A stretch of DNA of 64,000 nt from assembly GCF_001668615.1 (NCBI RefSeq), contig NZ_LZMC01000009.1, positions 1 through 64,000 on the forward strand, read 5' to 3'. The notes below the pieces were generated by a model, which was not told where the DNA came from, ran no database searches, and saw nothing but the letters and a program-made list of their open reading frames with translations. Every line of letters begins with the position of its first letter. Within the stretch, counting starts at the first letter, position 1. This DNA is from Mycobacterium sp. 1274761.0 (GTDB taxonomy: Bacteria > Actinomycetota > Actinomycetes > Mycobacteriales > Mycobacteriaceae). This document shows positions 35,976-44,309 of this stretch, piece by piece. The position numbers and the translations under genes were made by a program.

Positions 35976-36731
35976 GTGACCGCCTCGGTCGACACCGAAG
36001 ACCCGAATCGCACTCACCGCAGCGGTGACGGCGCCGAAGATTTTGCCGAAGCGGTCGTCGACCGGGTTGCCCATGCGATCGGCAAGCCGCGTGCGCGGGG
36101 CTGGATCCACGTTTACGCGGCGGTCGTGGCGCTCATCGCGGGCGCGACGTTGGTGTCGGTGTCCTGGTCGTTGGTGGGCCTGCGGGCCGGGATCGCGACG
36201 TTCATCTACACGCTGACGATCGTGGCGATGTTCACCGTCAGCGGGACCTATCACCGGGTGACATGGGAGTCGGCCACCGCCCGCAAGTGGATGAAGCGGG
36301 CCGACCACTCGATGATCTTCGTGTTCATCGCGGGCAGCTACACGCCGTTCGCGTTGCTGGCCCTGCCGTCGAACGAGGGCATGGTGCTGTTCTGGATCGT
36401 CTGGGCGGGCGCCATCGCGGGCGTGCTGCTGAAGATGTTCTGGCCGTCGGCGCCGCGCTGGCTCGGCGTGCCGCTCTACATCCTGTTGGGCTGGGTAGCG
36501 GCCTGGTTCGTCGGCCCGATCATGCAGGGCGCGGGTGTCGCGGCCCTGGTTCTGCTGATCGTGGGCGGCGCGCTCTACAGCATCGGCGGCGTGCTGTACG
36601 GCCTCAAGTGGCCCAACCCGTGGCCCACGACCTTCGGACATCACGAGTTCTTCCACGCGTGCACGGCCGTCGCGGCGATCCTGCATTACATCGCGATGTG
36701 GTTCGCCGTCTTCAGCGGCATCACGGGCTAG
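35976..36731 (+). CDS. Hemolysin III / PAQR-family membrane protein
   Basis: 251 aa with GTG 35976, chosen because GGAGG (35967-35971) sits four bases upstream; the frame extends to 35937. Seven membrane segments and the PAQR zinc residues are visible: [19 protein letters not shown] and GHHEFFH. The family (YqfA/Rv1085c) is linked to membrane lipid homeostasis, not to proven haemolysis. An acidic N-terminal tail of 40 residues precedes TM1. Confidence 0.9.
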   Translation: MTASVDTEDPNRTHRSGDGAEDFAEAVVDRVAHAIGKPRARGWIHVYAAVVALIAGATLVSVSWSLVGLRAGIATFIYTLTIVAMFTVSGTYHRVTWESATARKWMKRADHSMIFVFIAGSYTPFALLALPSNEGMVLFWIVWAGAIAGVLLKMFWPSAPRWLGVPLYILLGWVAAWFVGPIMQGAGVAALVLLIVGGALYSIGGVLYGLKWPNPWPTTFGHHEFFHACTAVAAILHYIAMWFAVFSGITG

Positions 36732-36734
36732 CGG

Positions 36735-36779
36735 TTTCGGCGTGCTGAGTTGCGCTGAGCGCAATCAAGCACGCCGAAA
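36735..36779. terminator. Nested perfect hairpin between hemolysin III and NTF2-like genes
   Basis: Outer arms TTTCGGCGTGCT (36735-36746) and AGCACGCCGAAA (36768-36779), inner arms TTGCGC / GCGCAA (36750-36755 and 36759-36764) with a 3-base loop. The two stems are separated by GAG and TCA bulges. It starts four bases after one stop codon and ends one base before the other gene's stop triplet, as expected for a shared terminator. Confidence 0.75.
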
Positions 36780-37151
36780 TCACGCCGCAGTCATGTTCTC
36801 GGGACCCCAATAGGCCTTCATCGAGGCGATCTTGCCGTCGTCAGTGAACGTCATTGTGCTGATGATGTCGATGCACATCCGGTTGCCCGAAAGCTCGACC
36901 ATCAGCGCCCAATGAAAGGCCGCCTCGTTGCCGAGTGCGCGCAGCGTGAACATCTCAGTCGTGTTGTTGCCCGCCGGAATCTGCGAGTAGAAGCCGTGCA
37001 CAGCCTGCCGCCCGATGTGCACCTCGCTGCCGACCGGATCCTCGACCGTTCCGTCGTCCGCGTACAGGTCGACGATGTCGTCGACCTTGCCTTGCGCGGC
37101 GAGCTCGAGGTATCGCTTGACGGTCTTGGCGTTGTCTTCGGGCGTCGACAT
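36780..37151 (-). CDS. NTF2-like / steroid delta-isomerase-like protein
   Basis: 123 aa from ATG 37151. SnoaL/NTF2 cone fold pattern: KTVKRYLELAAQGKVDDIVDLYADDGTVEDPVG, FYSQIP, and STMTFTDDGKIASMKAYWG. The Asp-Pro motif (EDPVG) is the conserved core seen in ketosteroid-isomerase-like proteins. It may isomerise a steroid or act as a small-molecule binder. It is the terminal gene of the minus-strand run toward the hairpin. Confidence 0.8.
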   Translation of the reverse strand: MSTPEDNAKTVKRYLELAAQGKVDDIVDLYADDGTVEDPVGSEVHIGRQAVHGFYSQIPAGNNTTEMFTLRALGNEAAFHWALMVELSGNRMCIDIISTMTFTDDGKIASMKAYWGPENMTAA

Positions 37152-37161
37152 GCGCCGAACG

Positions 37162-39162
37162 CTACACGCCCCGACCCAACGCGGACGCAAGGTCCCCGAT
37201 GGTGGTGACGGGCAGATCGCACACCCGGCCGCGGCACACATAGGCGGCGTCGGCGCCGTCGACCTGATCGCGATCGATCAGAAGCTCTGACGAGTTCACC
37301 GCGCCGCCGACCACCACCGCGCCGCCCGGCGCCATCCTGCGGGCAGCCGTTAACAGCGGCGAGTCCAAACCCGCTGTGGCAACGGCGATCTGAATGGGGC
37401 CGCGCACCGCCGCCTCGGCGACGGCCAGCCAGTGGCCGCCCGATCGGGGGAGCCTCGCCAATACCGGCGTCGCCGCCGACAGCGTCTCTGCGGCCGCCGA
37501 TGCGTACATCTCGGCGCGGGGCCCTGCTGCCAGATGCGCGGCCGTGAGCAACGCTTCGGCCATCGACGACGCGCCCGACGGCGTTGCACCGTCCAGCGGA
37601 TCGGCGGGCCGGACCAGCAATTGGTCGGCGTCGTCTGCGGTGTCGAACCAGCGGCCGGAGCGGTCCCGGTCGGGGAAGTGCGCCAAGGCAGTGTCGAGCA
37701 ATCCGGTTGCGGCGTCCAACCATTGCGCTTCACCGGTGATCTGGTGCAGCGTCAGCAATCCGGTGGCCAGCGTCGCATAGTCCTCCAGGATGGCGGGGCT
37801 GTCACCGGCCCGCCCGCCCAAGCTGGCGCGGCGCAGCCGCCCGTCGACCAGATGCAGGTCGAGCAGCGCGCGGGCGCATCGCGTTGCGGCGTCGAGGAAT
37901 TCGGGTTCGGCCAGCGCCACGCTCGCTTCGGCCAGCGCGGTGACCGCCCAGCCGTTCCACGCCGTGACGATCTTCTCGTCGCGTCCGGGCTGGGGCCGCG
38001 TCAGGCGTGCGGCCAGCAGCGCCGTCCGCACCCGCTCGAACCGCGCGGGGTCGTCCGGGTCGGCGGGTAGCTGCAGCACCGATGTGCCCCGCTCGAACGT
38101 TCCGCTATCGGTGACACCGAAAAGCGCTGCGGCCCAGCGCCCGTCGTCGGCGTCGAGGACTTCTGTCAGTTGCGCAGGCGACCAGACGTAGGTGAGCCCC
38201 TCCTGCCCTGCCGCGTCGGCGTCGAGCGACGAGGTGAACATCCCGTCGGCGCCCAGATCATCGATCAGGAAACGGGCCGTTTCACGGGTGATCTTGACCG
38301 CCAACGGATTTCGGGTGCGGCGCGCCCAGTGGGCGTAGGCTCGCAGCAGCAGCGCGTTGTCGTAGAGCATTTTCTCGAAGTGCGGCACCACCCAGGAGTC
38401 GTCGACGCTGTAGCGGGCGAATCCGCCTGCGAGCTGGTCATAGATTCCGCCCCGCGCCATGGCCATTGCGGTGCGTTCCACGGCGGCCAGCGGCGCGCGC
38501 TCACCGGTGCGTTCGTGGTTGCGCAACAACGCTTCCAGCAGGGCCGACGGCGGGAACTTCGGCGCACCAGCGAAGCCGCCCTTTGTCGTGTCCTCCTCTT
38601 CCAGCACGCCGGCGACGGCGTGGTCACACAGTCCGGGCTCCACGGCGGGTCCACCGCCCGGCAGCCCGGACGCCATCGACCGCAGCTCGCCGATGATGTG
38701 ATCGGAGGCTTGCTCGACCTCGGCGCGGCGGTTGTGCCATGTTTCGGAAATTGCGGCGAGCAACTGCAGGAACTGTGGCTTCGGGTAGTAGGTACCGCAG
38801 AAGAAGGGTCTGCCGTCGGGGGTCAGAAAGCAGGTCATCGGCCAGCCACCCTGCCCGGTCAGCGCGACGGTTGCGGTCATGTACACCGAATCGATGTCGG
38901 GGCGTTCCTCGCGGTCGACCTTGATGCACACGAACCCGGCGTTCATGGCGGCTGCAACTTCGGCGTCCTCGAAGGACTCGTGGGCCATCACGTGGCACCA
39001 GTGGCAGGCCGCGTACCCGATCGACAGCAGGATCGGCACGTCCCGCGATGCCGCCTCGGCCAGCGCGTCAGGTGTCCACTGGCGCCAGTGCACGGGGTTG
39101 TCAGCGTGCTGGCGTAGATACGGGCTGGTTGCCTCGGCGAGGAGATTGCCCGGGTGTGCCAT
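37162..39162 (-). CDS. DUF255 / YyaL-like thioredoxin-domain protein
   Basis: 666 aa. N-terminal thioredoxin-like domain with GYAACHWCHVMAHESFE (C53-x2-C56), then a large (α/α)6-like region typical of DUF255/YyaL (SSP411) proteins. Motifs SPYLRQHADNPVHW and EERPDIDSVYM are invariant in the family. Its orthologue is Rv1084. The exact role is unknown; a redox or glycan-processing function is suggested by the fold combination. Its start ATG overlaps the upstream stop by one base, so it is coupled to the small membrane protein and mca. Confidence 0.9.
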   Translation of the reverse strand: MAHPGNLLAEATSPYLRQHADNPVHWRQWTPDALAEAASRDVPILLSIGYAACHWCHVMAHESFEDAEVAAAMNAGFVCIKVDREERPDIDSVYMTATVALTGQGGWPMTCFLTPDGRPFFCGTYYPKPQFLQLLAAISETWHNRRAEVEQASDHIIGELRSMASGLPGGGPAVEPGLCDHAVAGVLEEEDTTKGGFAGAPKFPPSALLEALLRNHERTGERAPLAAVERTAMAMARGGIYDQLAGGFARYSVDDSWVVPHFEKMLYDNALLLRAYAHWARRTRNPLAVKITRETARFLIDDLGADGMFTSSLDADAAGQEGLTYVWSPAQLTEVLDADDGRWAAALFGVTDSGTFERGTSVLQLPADPDDPARFERVRTALLAARLTRPQPGRDEKIVTAWNGWAVTALAEASVALAEPEFLDAATRCARALLDLHLVDGRLRRASLGGRAGDSPAILEDYATLATGLLTLHQITGEAQWLDAATGLLDTALAHFPDRDRSGRWFDTADDADQLLVRPADPLDGATPSGASSMAEALLTAAHLAAGPRAEMYASAAAETLSAATPVLARLPRSGGHWLAVAEAAVRGPIQIAVATAGLDSPLLTAARRMAPGGAVVVGGAVNSSELLIDRDQVDGADAAYVCRGRVCDLPVTTIGDLASALGRGV

Positions 39163-39461
39163 CAGGGCACCTTGCCGTCCTTGCCGTCCTTGCCGTCCTT
39201 GCCGTCCGAACCCAGTTCGGCGGTGTCCTCGGCCGAACCCAGTTCGGCGGTGTCCTCGGCGGACTCCTCGGATTCCTTGCCCGGGAACGACTCCGGCAGC
39301 TTGCGCAGGTGCCGGTTCATCGAGCGCACCAGGAAGAAGGTGCCGATCAGCAGCAGCACGACGATCAGCAGACCAAACGGGCTCGCCTTGCCGAAATCCG
39401 GTCCGGTGTCCTTGGGCCCCTCGGCCAGCAGGCCGGCGAGTATCACGACGGGGTCAGTCAT
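39162..39461 (-). CDS. Small single-pass membrane protein with repetitive C-terminus
   Basis: 99 aa. One membrane helix (about residues 28-45, [17 protein letters not shown]) with an N-out-like short tail, a basic turn RSMNRHLRK, and an acidic C-terminal region built from two copies of a nine-residue unit ([13 protein letters not shown]) and four DGK units. It lies between mca and the DUF255 gene with overlapping ends, the position of Rv1083. Function is unknown; it could be a membrane tether of the thiol-related neighbours. Confidence 0.75.
   Translation of the reverse strand: MTDPVVILAGLLAEGPKDTGPDFGKASPFGLLIVVLLLIGTFFLVRSMNRHLRKLPESFPGKESEESAEDTAELGSAEDTAELGSDGKDGKDGKDGKVP
39172..39261. 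repeat. Coding tandem repeats (9 bp x4 and 27 bp x2)
   Basis: TTGCCGTCC occurs four times in perfect tandem (39172-39207), directly followed by two copies of a 27-bp unit (39208-39234 and 39235-39261) differing only at the last base. Both are in frame and encode DGK and [12 protein letters not shown] repeats. Copy number is likely to vary between strains. Confidence 0.85.
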
Positions 39462-40341
39462 CGTCGGGCTCGATGCCTGCGAACAGATCGGTTTCGGGCA
39501 GGCTGACCGGCACCCGCGACCGTGCCAGCTCGAATTCCTCTGTGGGCCAAAGGCGTTGCTGCCATTCGATCGGAGCGGCGAAGAAGTCGCCGTCCGGGTC
39601 TATCTGCGTGGCGTGGGCGCGCAGGGCGTCGTCGCGCTGGGAGAAGTACTCCGAGCACTCGACCCGCGTCGTCACCCGGTCGGCGAACACGTCGAACTCC
39701 GGATCCCAGTGCTTGAGCCATTTTTCGAACGGCCCGGTCTGGCCGTGCTTGGCGAACTCCTCCTGCAGCAGCTGCATGCGCTTACGCAGGAACCCGTGGT
39801 TGTAATAAAGCTTCTTGACGGCCCATGGTTCGCCCGCTTCGGGATACAGCCGGTAGTCGGCGGCGGCTTCGTAGGCGGCGACCGACACCTGGTGGCAGCG
39901 GATGTGGTCGGGGTGCGGATAGCCCCCGTTCTCGTCGTAGGTTGTCATCACGTGCGGCTTGAACTCGCGGATCACCTTCACCAGCGCGGCGGTGGGCACC
40001 TCCAGCGGTTCTAGCGCAAAGCAACCCTCGGGCAAGGGCGGCGGCGGATCGCCCTCGGGCAGCCCGGAGTCGACGAAACCCAGCCAGCAATGTTCGACCC
40101 CGAGGATCTCGGCGGCCTTGCGCATCTCGTCGCGACGGATCTCGGGCATCCGGCCGTGCACATCGGGCAGATCCATCGCCGGATTGAGGATGTCTCCGCG
40201 CTCACCGCCGGTGAGGGTCACCACCATCACCCGCGCACCCTCGGCGGCGTAGCGGGCCGTGGTGGCGGCACCCTTGCTGGACTCGTCGTCCGGGTGCGCG
40301 TGTACGGCCATCAACCGCAGCTCTTTCAACTGGTCCCTCAT
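39454..40341 (-). CDS. mca: Mycothiol S-conjugate amidase
   Basis: 295 aa from ATG 40341 (alternatives at 40344 and 40353 add four residues at most). The LmbE-type zinc site is AHPDDE (H15, D17, D18) and HPDHIRCH. Close identity in [20 protein letters not shown] and [20 protein letters not shown] fits mycobacterial Mca, which cleaves mycothiol-toxin conjugates into mercapturic acids and GlcN-inositol. It overlaps the next gene by eight bases, making mca, the membrane protein and the DUF255 gene one operon. Confidence 0.95.
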   Translation of the reverse strand: MRDQLKELRLMAVHAHPDDESSKGAATTARYAAEGARVMVVTLTGGERGDILNPAMDLPDVHGRMPEIRRDEMRKAAEILGVEHCWLGFVDSGLPEGDPPPPLPEGCFALEPLEVPTAALVKVIREFKPHVMTTYDENGGYPHPDHIRCHQVSVAAYEAAADYRLYPEAGEPWAVKKLYYNHGFLRKRMQLLQEEFAKHGQTGPFEKWLKHWDPEFDVFADRVTTRVECSEYFSQRDDALRAHATQIDPDGDFFAAPIEWQQRLWPTEEFELARSRVPVSLPETDLFAGIEPDDD

Positions 40342-40431
40342 CATTCGAATCACACCGAACGTTCCAACCGATTCGGTAGCCCTATAGTTCCAGTCCTAGT
40401 AGATGTAGCCGACCGACGGGGCACCGAACCC

Positions 40432-40854
40432 TTGATTGATCGTCCCGCAGCCCGCTACGGGCGGCAGCGCATGTCACGCAGGTCACGTCGCTGGTGGGCG
40501 GTGGGCCTGACCGCGCTTGTCCTGGTGGCCGGCGTGATTGTGGCGATCGTCGGCTCACAGCGGCTGGGCAGGGGCGACGTGCAGGGCGAACTCGGCGGCT
40601 ATCAGCTGGTCGACGACGAGACGCTGTCGGTGACGATCAAGGTCACCCGGGCCGACCCCTCGCGCCCAGTGGTGTGCATCGTGCGCGCCCGCGCGATCGA
40701 CGGCAGCGAGACCGGCCGCCGCGAGGTGCTGGTGCCGCCGTCGACGCAGGACACGGTCAACGTGACCACCACCGTCAAGGCGACCCGGCCGCCGGTGATG
40801 GGCGACGTGTATGGCTGCGGCACCGACGTGCCGGGTTATCTGGTGGCGTCCTGA
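40432..40854 (+). CDS. DUF4307 membrane protein
   Basis: 140 aa from TTG 40432 (LIDRPAARYGRQRMSRR), chosen to include the RYG motif conserved at the start of DUF4307 proteins; ATG 40471 is the alternative. One membrane helix (WWAVGLTALVLVAGVIVAIVG) and an extracytoplasmic β-domain with two Cys (VVCIVRA, YGCGTDVPGY) follow. Orthologous by position to Rv1081c. Function unknown. It is divergent from mca. Confidence 0.7.
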   Translation: MIDRPAARYGRQRMSRRSRRWWAVGLTALVLVAGVIVAIVGSQRLGRGDVQGELGGYQLVDDETLSVTIKVTRADPSRPVVCIVRARAIDGSETGRREVLVPPSTQDTVNVTTTVKATRPPVMGDVYGCGTDVPGYLVAS

Positions 40855-40938
40855 TACCCGCGCCGAGGCCGCCTGGCAACAAACGTCGAACAGCCAATAC
40901 GTGAATCTGCGCTGTCGCGGCGGTGGTAGCATCGTCTG

Positions 40939-41029
40939 ATACACGGTTCCTGCTGGGGCCGTGTATTGCTGCTTTTGCGCGTTGATTAGGCGCTTGCCGA
41001 TGTGGCAATACATACCGAGCTCCCAGCAG
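40939..41029 (+). ncRNA. Structured greA 5' leader with mutually exclusive stems
   Basis: In the 233-bp gap before greA, ATACACGG (40939-40946) can pair with CCGTGTAT (40959-40966). The same bases also build an alternative fold: CTGCTGGG (40950-40957) with CCCAGCAG (41022-41029) and TGTATTGC (40962-40969) with GCAATACA (41005-41012), enclosing a GCGC/GCGC stem. A TAGCAT -10-like hexamer (40926-40931) lies just upstream. The arrangement resembles a switch or attenuator. Seen: the pairing bases. Inferred: RNA function. Confidence 0.5.
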
Positions 41030-41087
41030 AAGACGCACGGACTTCAATACGCGAGAAGCGCGAAGACGACGACAGGAGCGCGACGAC

Positions 41088-41582
41088 ATGACCGACACCC
41101 AGGTCACCTGGCTGACCCAGGAGGCACATGACCGCCTGAAGGCCGAGCTCGACCAGCTCATCGCCAACCGGCCGATCATCGCTGCGGAAATCAACGACCG
41201 CCGCGAAGAAGGCGACCTGCGGGAAAACGGTGGCTACCACGCCGCGCGCGAAGAGCAGGGCCAGCAGGAGGCCCGCATCCGCCAACTGCAGGAGCTGCTG
41301 AACAACGCGAAGGTGGGCGAGGCCCCCAAGCAGTCCGGCGTCGCCCTGCCCGGTTCGGTCGTGACCGTCTACTACGGCGACGACAAGTCGGACAAAGAAA
41401 CCTTCCTCATCGCCACCCGCCAGGAAGGCGTCAGCGACGGCAAGCTCGAGGTCTACTCGCCGGCGTCCCCGCTGGGCAGCGCCCTGATCGACGCGAAGGA
41501 AGGCGAGAGCCGCACCTACACTGTGCCCAACGGGAGCACGGTCAAGGTCACCCTGGTCAAGGCCGAGCCCTACCACTCCTGA
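41088..41582 (+). CDS. greA: Transcription elongation factor GreA
   Basis: 164 aa from ATG 41088. The N-terminal coiled-coil ([49 protein letters not shown]) carries the acidic DLRENGGY tip that enters the RNA polymerase secondary channel; the C-terminal globular domain has [17 protein letters not shown]. GreA rescues backtracked polymerase by stimulating transcript cleavage. Length and motifs match mycobacterial GreA (Rv1080c). A long structured leader lies upstream. Confidence 0.96.
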   Translation: MTDTQVTWLTQEAHDRLKAELDQLIANRPIIAAEINDRREEGDLRENGGYHAAREEQGQQEARIRQLQELLNNAKVGEAPKQSGVALPGSVVTVYYGDDKSDKETFLIATRQEGVSDGKLEVYSPASPLGSALIDAKEGESRTYTVPNGSTVKVTLVKAEPYHS

Positions 41583-41620
41583 CGCGAGCCTGCCGGAACC
41601 AGCGCGTTAAAGTGCCGTCC

Positions 41621-42283
41621 GTGGCGCAGATCGCCGAGGACTTGTTTTTGCTGCTGTTGGACAACGCCGACTCGCAGCCCGGTCTCGACCGGACACGACG
41701 CAGCCGCGTGCTGTCGGGCGCAGTACTCCTCGACCTCGCACTGTTGTGCCGTGTCCGACCCTCCGTGAATGGTGAACCCGTGCCGCCGGGCAAGTTGGTG
41801 GCGCTGGCCGGGCCCATGCCAATCGATCCCATCGTCGACCCGGCGTTCGAACTGCTGGCGCAGCGGCCGCTGACGCCCGCGGCCGCCGTTTCCAAACTGC
41901 GGCACCGGGTGCAGGACACCATCGTCGGCCACCTCGAGCGCACCGGGCAGATCCAGCAAGTTCAGTTGCAGAGCAAGCCATTCGGCCACCACACGTCGTG
42001 GCCGGTGGTCAACCGCGAACGGCTGACGCAGGCCCGCGCGGCGCTGCTGGCGGCCCTGTTCGACCGGGAGCCGCCCACTCCGCCGACGGCGGCGATCGTC
42101 TCGCTGCTGCACGCCGTGGACGGGCTTGGCGCGCTGCTGAGCCTCAACGACCGCGGGTGGAGGTGGGTACACATGCGGGCCAGCGAAATCGCCGGCGGCA
42201 GTTGGATCGACGAGTACGAAACCGCGTTGCCCGAGATGAACCTGGCGGTCACCGCGTCGGCGCTGCGGCCAGCGCTAACGTAA
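41621..42283 (+). CDS. GPP34 (GOLPH3/VPS74-like) protein
   Basis: 220 aa from GTG 41621 (MAQIAEDLFLLLLDN); GTG 41612 is the alternative. The helical GPP34 fold shows in LLLLDNADSQPGLDRTRRSRVLSGAVLLDLALL, LRHRVQDTIVGHLERTG and AALLAALFDREPPTPPTAAIVSLLHA. Eukaryotic members bind PI4P at the Golgi; actinobacterial copies are of unknown role, possibly phospholipid-binding. The gene is 38 bp from greA and its end overlaps the convergent metB by nine bases. Confidence 0.85.
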   Translation: MAQIAEDLFLLLLDNADSQPGLDRTRRSRVLSGAVLLDLALLCRVRPSVNGEPVPPGKLVALAGPMPIDPIVDPAFELLAQRPLTPAAAVSKLRHRVQDTIVGHLERTGQIQQVQLQSKPFGHHTSWPVVNRERLTQARAALLAALFDREPPTPPTAAIVSLLHAVDGLGALLSLNDRGWRWVHMRASEIAGGSWIDEYETALPEMNLAVTASALRPALT

Positions 42284-43435
42284 CGCCTGCTCCAGGTCGG
42301 CGAGCAGGTCCGCCGAATCCTCGATGCCCACCGAAAGCCGGACCAGGTCGTCGGGCACCTCCAGTTGCGACCCCGCCGTCGACGCATGCGTCATCGCGCC
42401 GGGATGCTCGATCAGTGATTCCACCCCGCCGAGCGACTCGGCGAGGATGAAAACCTCTGTCCGCGAGCAGAACTGGCGAGCGGCTTCGATGCCACCGCGC
42501 AGCCGCACCGACACCATGCCGCCGAAAGCGCTCATCTGCTTGGCCGCGACGTCATGGCCTGGATGGCTGGGCAGGCCGGGATAGAGCACGGTCTCGATCG
42601 CGGGATGGTTCGATAGGAACTCGGCCACCAGGCCCGCGTTGTCGCTGTGCCGTTGCATGCGCAGCACCAGCGTCTTCAGCCCGCGCATGGTCAGGTAGGC
42701 GTCGAACGGCCCCGGCACCGCGCCTGCGCCGTTCTGCAGGAACGCGAACTTCTCGTCGAGTTCCCCGTCATTGGTCAGCAGCGCGCCGCCGACGACATCG
42801 GAGTGCCCGCCAATGTATTTCGTCGTCGAATGCAACACGATGTCCGCCCCGAGCGGCAGCGGCTGCTGCAGGGCCGGCGAGGCAAACGTGTTGTCCACCA
42901 ACACCTTCGGCTGCGGCCCCGACGACGCGGCGGTTTGAGCTATCGCGCTGATGTCGGCGATCGACAGCAGCGGATTGGTCGGTGTCTCGACGATGATCAG
43001 CTTGGTTCGCGATGTGATGGCCGCGCGCACGGCGTCGAGGTCGGACAGGGCCACCGCGGTGTACTCGATGCCCCACTGAGTGAACACCTTGTCGATCAGA
43101 CGGAACGTGCCACCGTAAGCGTCGTCGGGCATCACGACGTGATCGCCGGGATGCAGCAGCGCCCGCAGCGCACAGTCCGTCGCGGCCATCCCGGAGCTGA
43201 ACGCCCGCCCGAACGTCGCCTCCTCGACCGCCGCCAACGACGCTTCCAGCGCCGCGCGGGTCGGGTTGCCGGTGCGGGCGTACTCGAAGCCGCCGCGCAG
43301 CCCGCCGACGCCGTCCTGGGCGAACGTCGAAGTTGCATAGATCGGAGCGTTGACGGCGCCGGTCTGCGGGTCGGGGCGGAAGCCGGCGTGGATGGCTTTG
43401 GTGGCCAAACCCTGCCACCTGCTGTTCTCACTCAT
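42275..43435 (-). CDS. metB: Cystathionine gamma-synthase
   Basis: 386 aa from ATG 43435. Fold type I PLP enzyme of the Cys/Met metabolism family: YARTGNPTRAALE, SGMAATDCALRALL, PDDAYGGTFRL, VVETPTNPLL-like IIVETPTNPLLS, and the PLP lysine in HSTTKYIGGHSDVVGG. It joins O-acyl-homoserine and cysteine to cystathionine (Rv1079 orthologue); some homologues run as gamma-lyases. With cbs 6 kb away it allows interconversion of cysteine and homocysteine. Confidence 0.94.
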   Translation of the reverse strand: MSENSRWQGLATKAIHAGFRPDPQTGAVNAPIYATSTFAQDGVGGLRGGFEYARTGNPTRAALEASLAAVEEATFGRAFSSGMAATDCALRALLHPGDHVVMPDDAYGGTFRLIDKVFTQWGIEYTAVALSDLDAVRAAITSRTKLIIVETPTNPLLSIADISAIAQTAASSGPQPKVLVDNTFASPALQQPLPLGADIVLHSTTKYIGGHSDVVGGALLTNDGELDEKFAFLQNGAGAVPGPFDAYLTMRGLKTLVLRMQRHSDNAGLVAEFLSNHPAIETVLYPGLPSHPGHDVAAKQMSAFGGMVSVRLRGGIEAARQFCSRTEVFILAESLGGVESLIEHPGAMTHASTAGSQLEVPDDLVRLSVGIEDSADLLADLEQALR

Positions 43436-43481
43436 CACCGCTCAGCGTAACCAGGATCCCCATACGGGATATCGTCAGGCG

Positions 43482-44309
43482 ATGGAACAGTTCCGCCGCG
43501 GCGAGCTCGTATTCGACGTCATCGACGCAGGACCGGCCGACGGACCGGTGGTCGTCCTGCTGCACGGTTTCCCCGAGCTGCACCTGATGTGGCAGCCGAT
43601 CATCGACCGGTTAGGCGCACGGGGCTACCGCTGCCTTGCGCCGCTGCAGCGCGGTTACTCCGCCGGCGCCCGACCGAAACGCCGACGGGACTACCGCAAC
43701 ACCGAACTCGTCGGCGACGTCGCGGCGCTGATCGAGGCCAGCGGTGCGCAGAAAGTGCACCTGGTCGGCCACGACTGGGGCGCCGCCGTCGCGTGGTACG
43801 TCGCCCAGGAGCATCCCGATCGCCTGTCCACGCTGACTTCGCTGTCCGTCCCACACCCGGCCGCGTTCCTCAAGGCCATCGCCACCAGCCGCCAGGCACT
43901 CGCATCCTGGTACATGCTGTTCTTCCAGCTGCCGTGGATACCCGAGCGGTTCCTGTCGCACCCCCGCGCCCAGAAGGGATACCTGGACTCTCGATCGTCG
44001 CCCGAGCTTGCGCACGCAGAGGTGAAGGCCATCCAGGAGCCCGGCGCGTTGACTGCCGCGCTGAACTGGTACCGGGCCATGCCGTTGAGCAACCCGAAGG
44101 AGGTCAGGCGCAAGGTCGACGTTCCGACGATGTACGTCTGGAGCGATAAAGATATTGCCTTGAAGGAGAAGGGCGCACGACTCTGCGCCGACTATGTCAC
44201 CGGCGAGTACCGGTATGAGGTGCTCACGGGCGTCTCGCACTGGATTCTCGACGAGCGACCCGACGCGACCGCCGAGCTATTGCTTGACTGGTTCGGCACC
44301 CACCCCTAG
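43482..44309 (+). CDS. Epoxide hydrolase (alpha/beta-hydrolase, EphA/B type)
   Basis: 275 aa from ATG 43482. The nucleophile is Asp98 in GHDWGA, the hallmark of epoxide hydrolases and haloalkane dehalogenases; HGFPE gives the oxyanion hole and VSHWILDE the late His. Lid residues follow SVPHPAAFLKA. Hydrolyses epoxides to diols; mycobacteria have several paralogues. The last 33 bp overlap the convergent monooxygenase gene, so the two 3' ends are shared. Confidence 0.88.
   Translation: MEQFRRGELVFDVIDAGPADGPVVVLLHGFPELHLMWQPIIDRLGARGYRCLAPLQRGYSAGARPKRRRDYRNTELVGDVAALIEASGAQKVHLVGHDWGAAVAWYVAQEHPDRLSTLTSLSVPHPAAFLKAIATSRQALASWYMLFFQLPWIPERFLSHPRAQKGYLDSRSSPELAHAEVKAIQEPGALTAALNWYRAMPLSNPKEVRRKVDVPTMYVWSDKDIALKEKGARLCADYVTGEYRYEVLTGVSHWILDERPDATAELLLDWFGTHP

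Noticed and set aside
39172..39261. CRISPR-like reading of the tandem 9-bp and 27-bp repeats
   Set aside because: The units are contiguous, in frame and without spacers; they are coding repeats.
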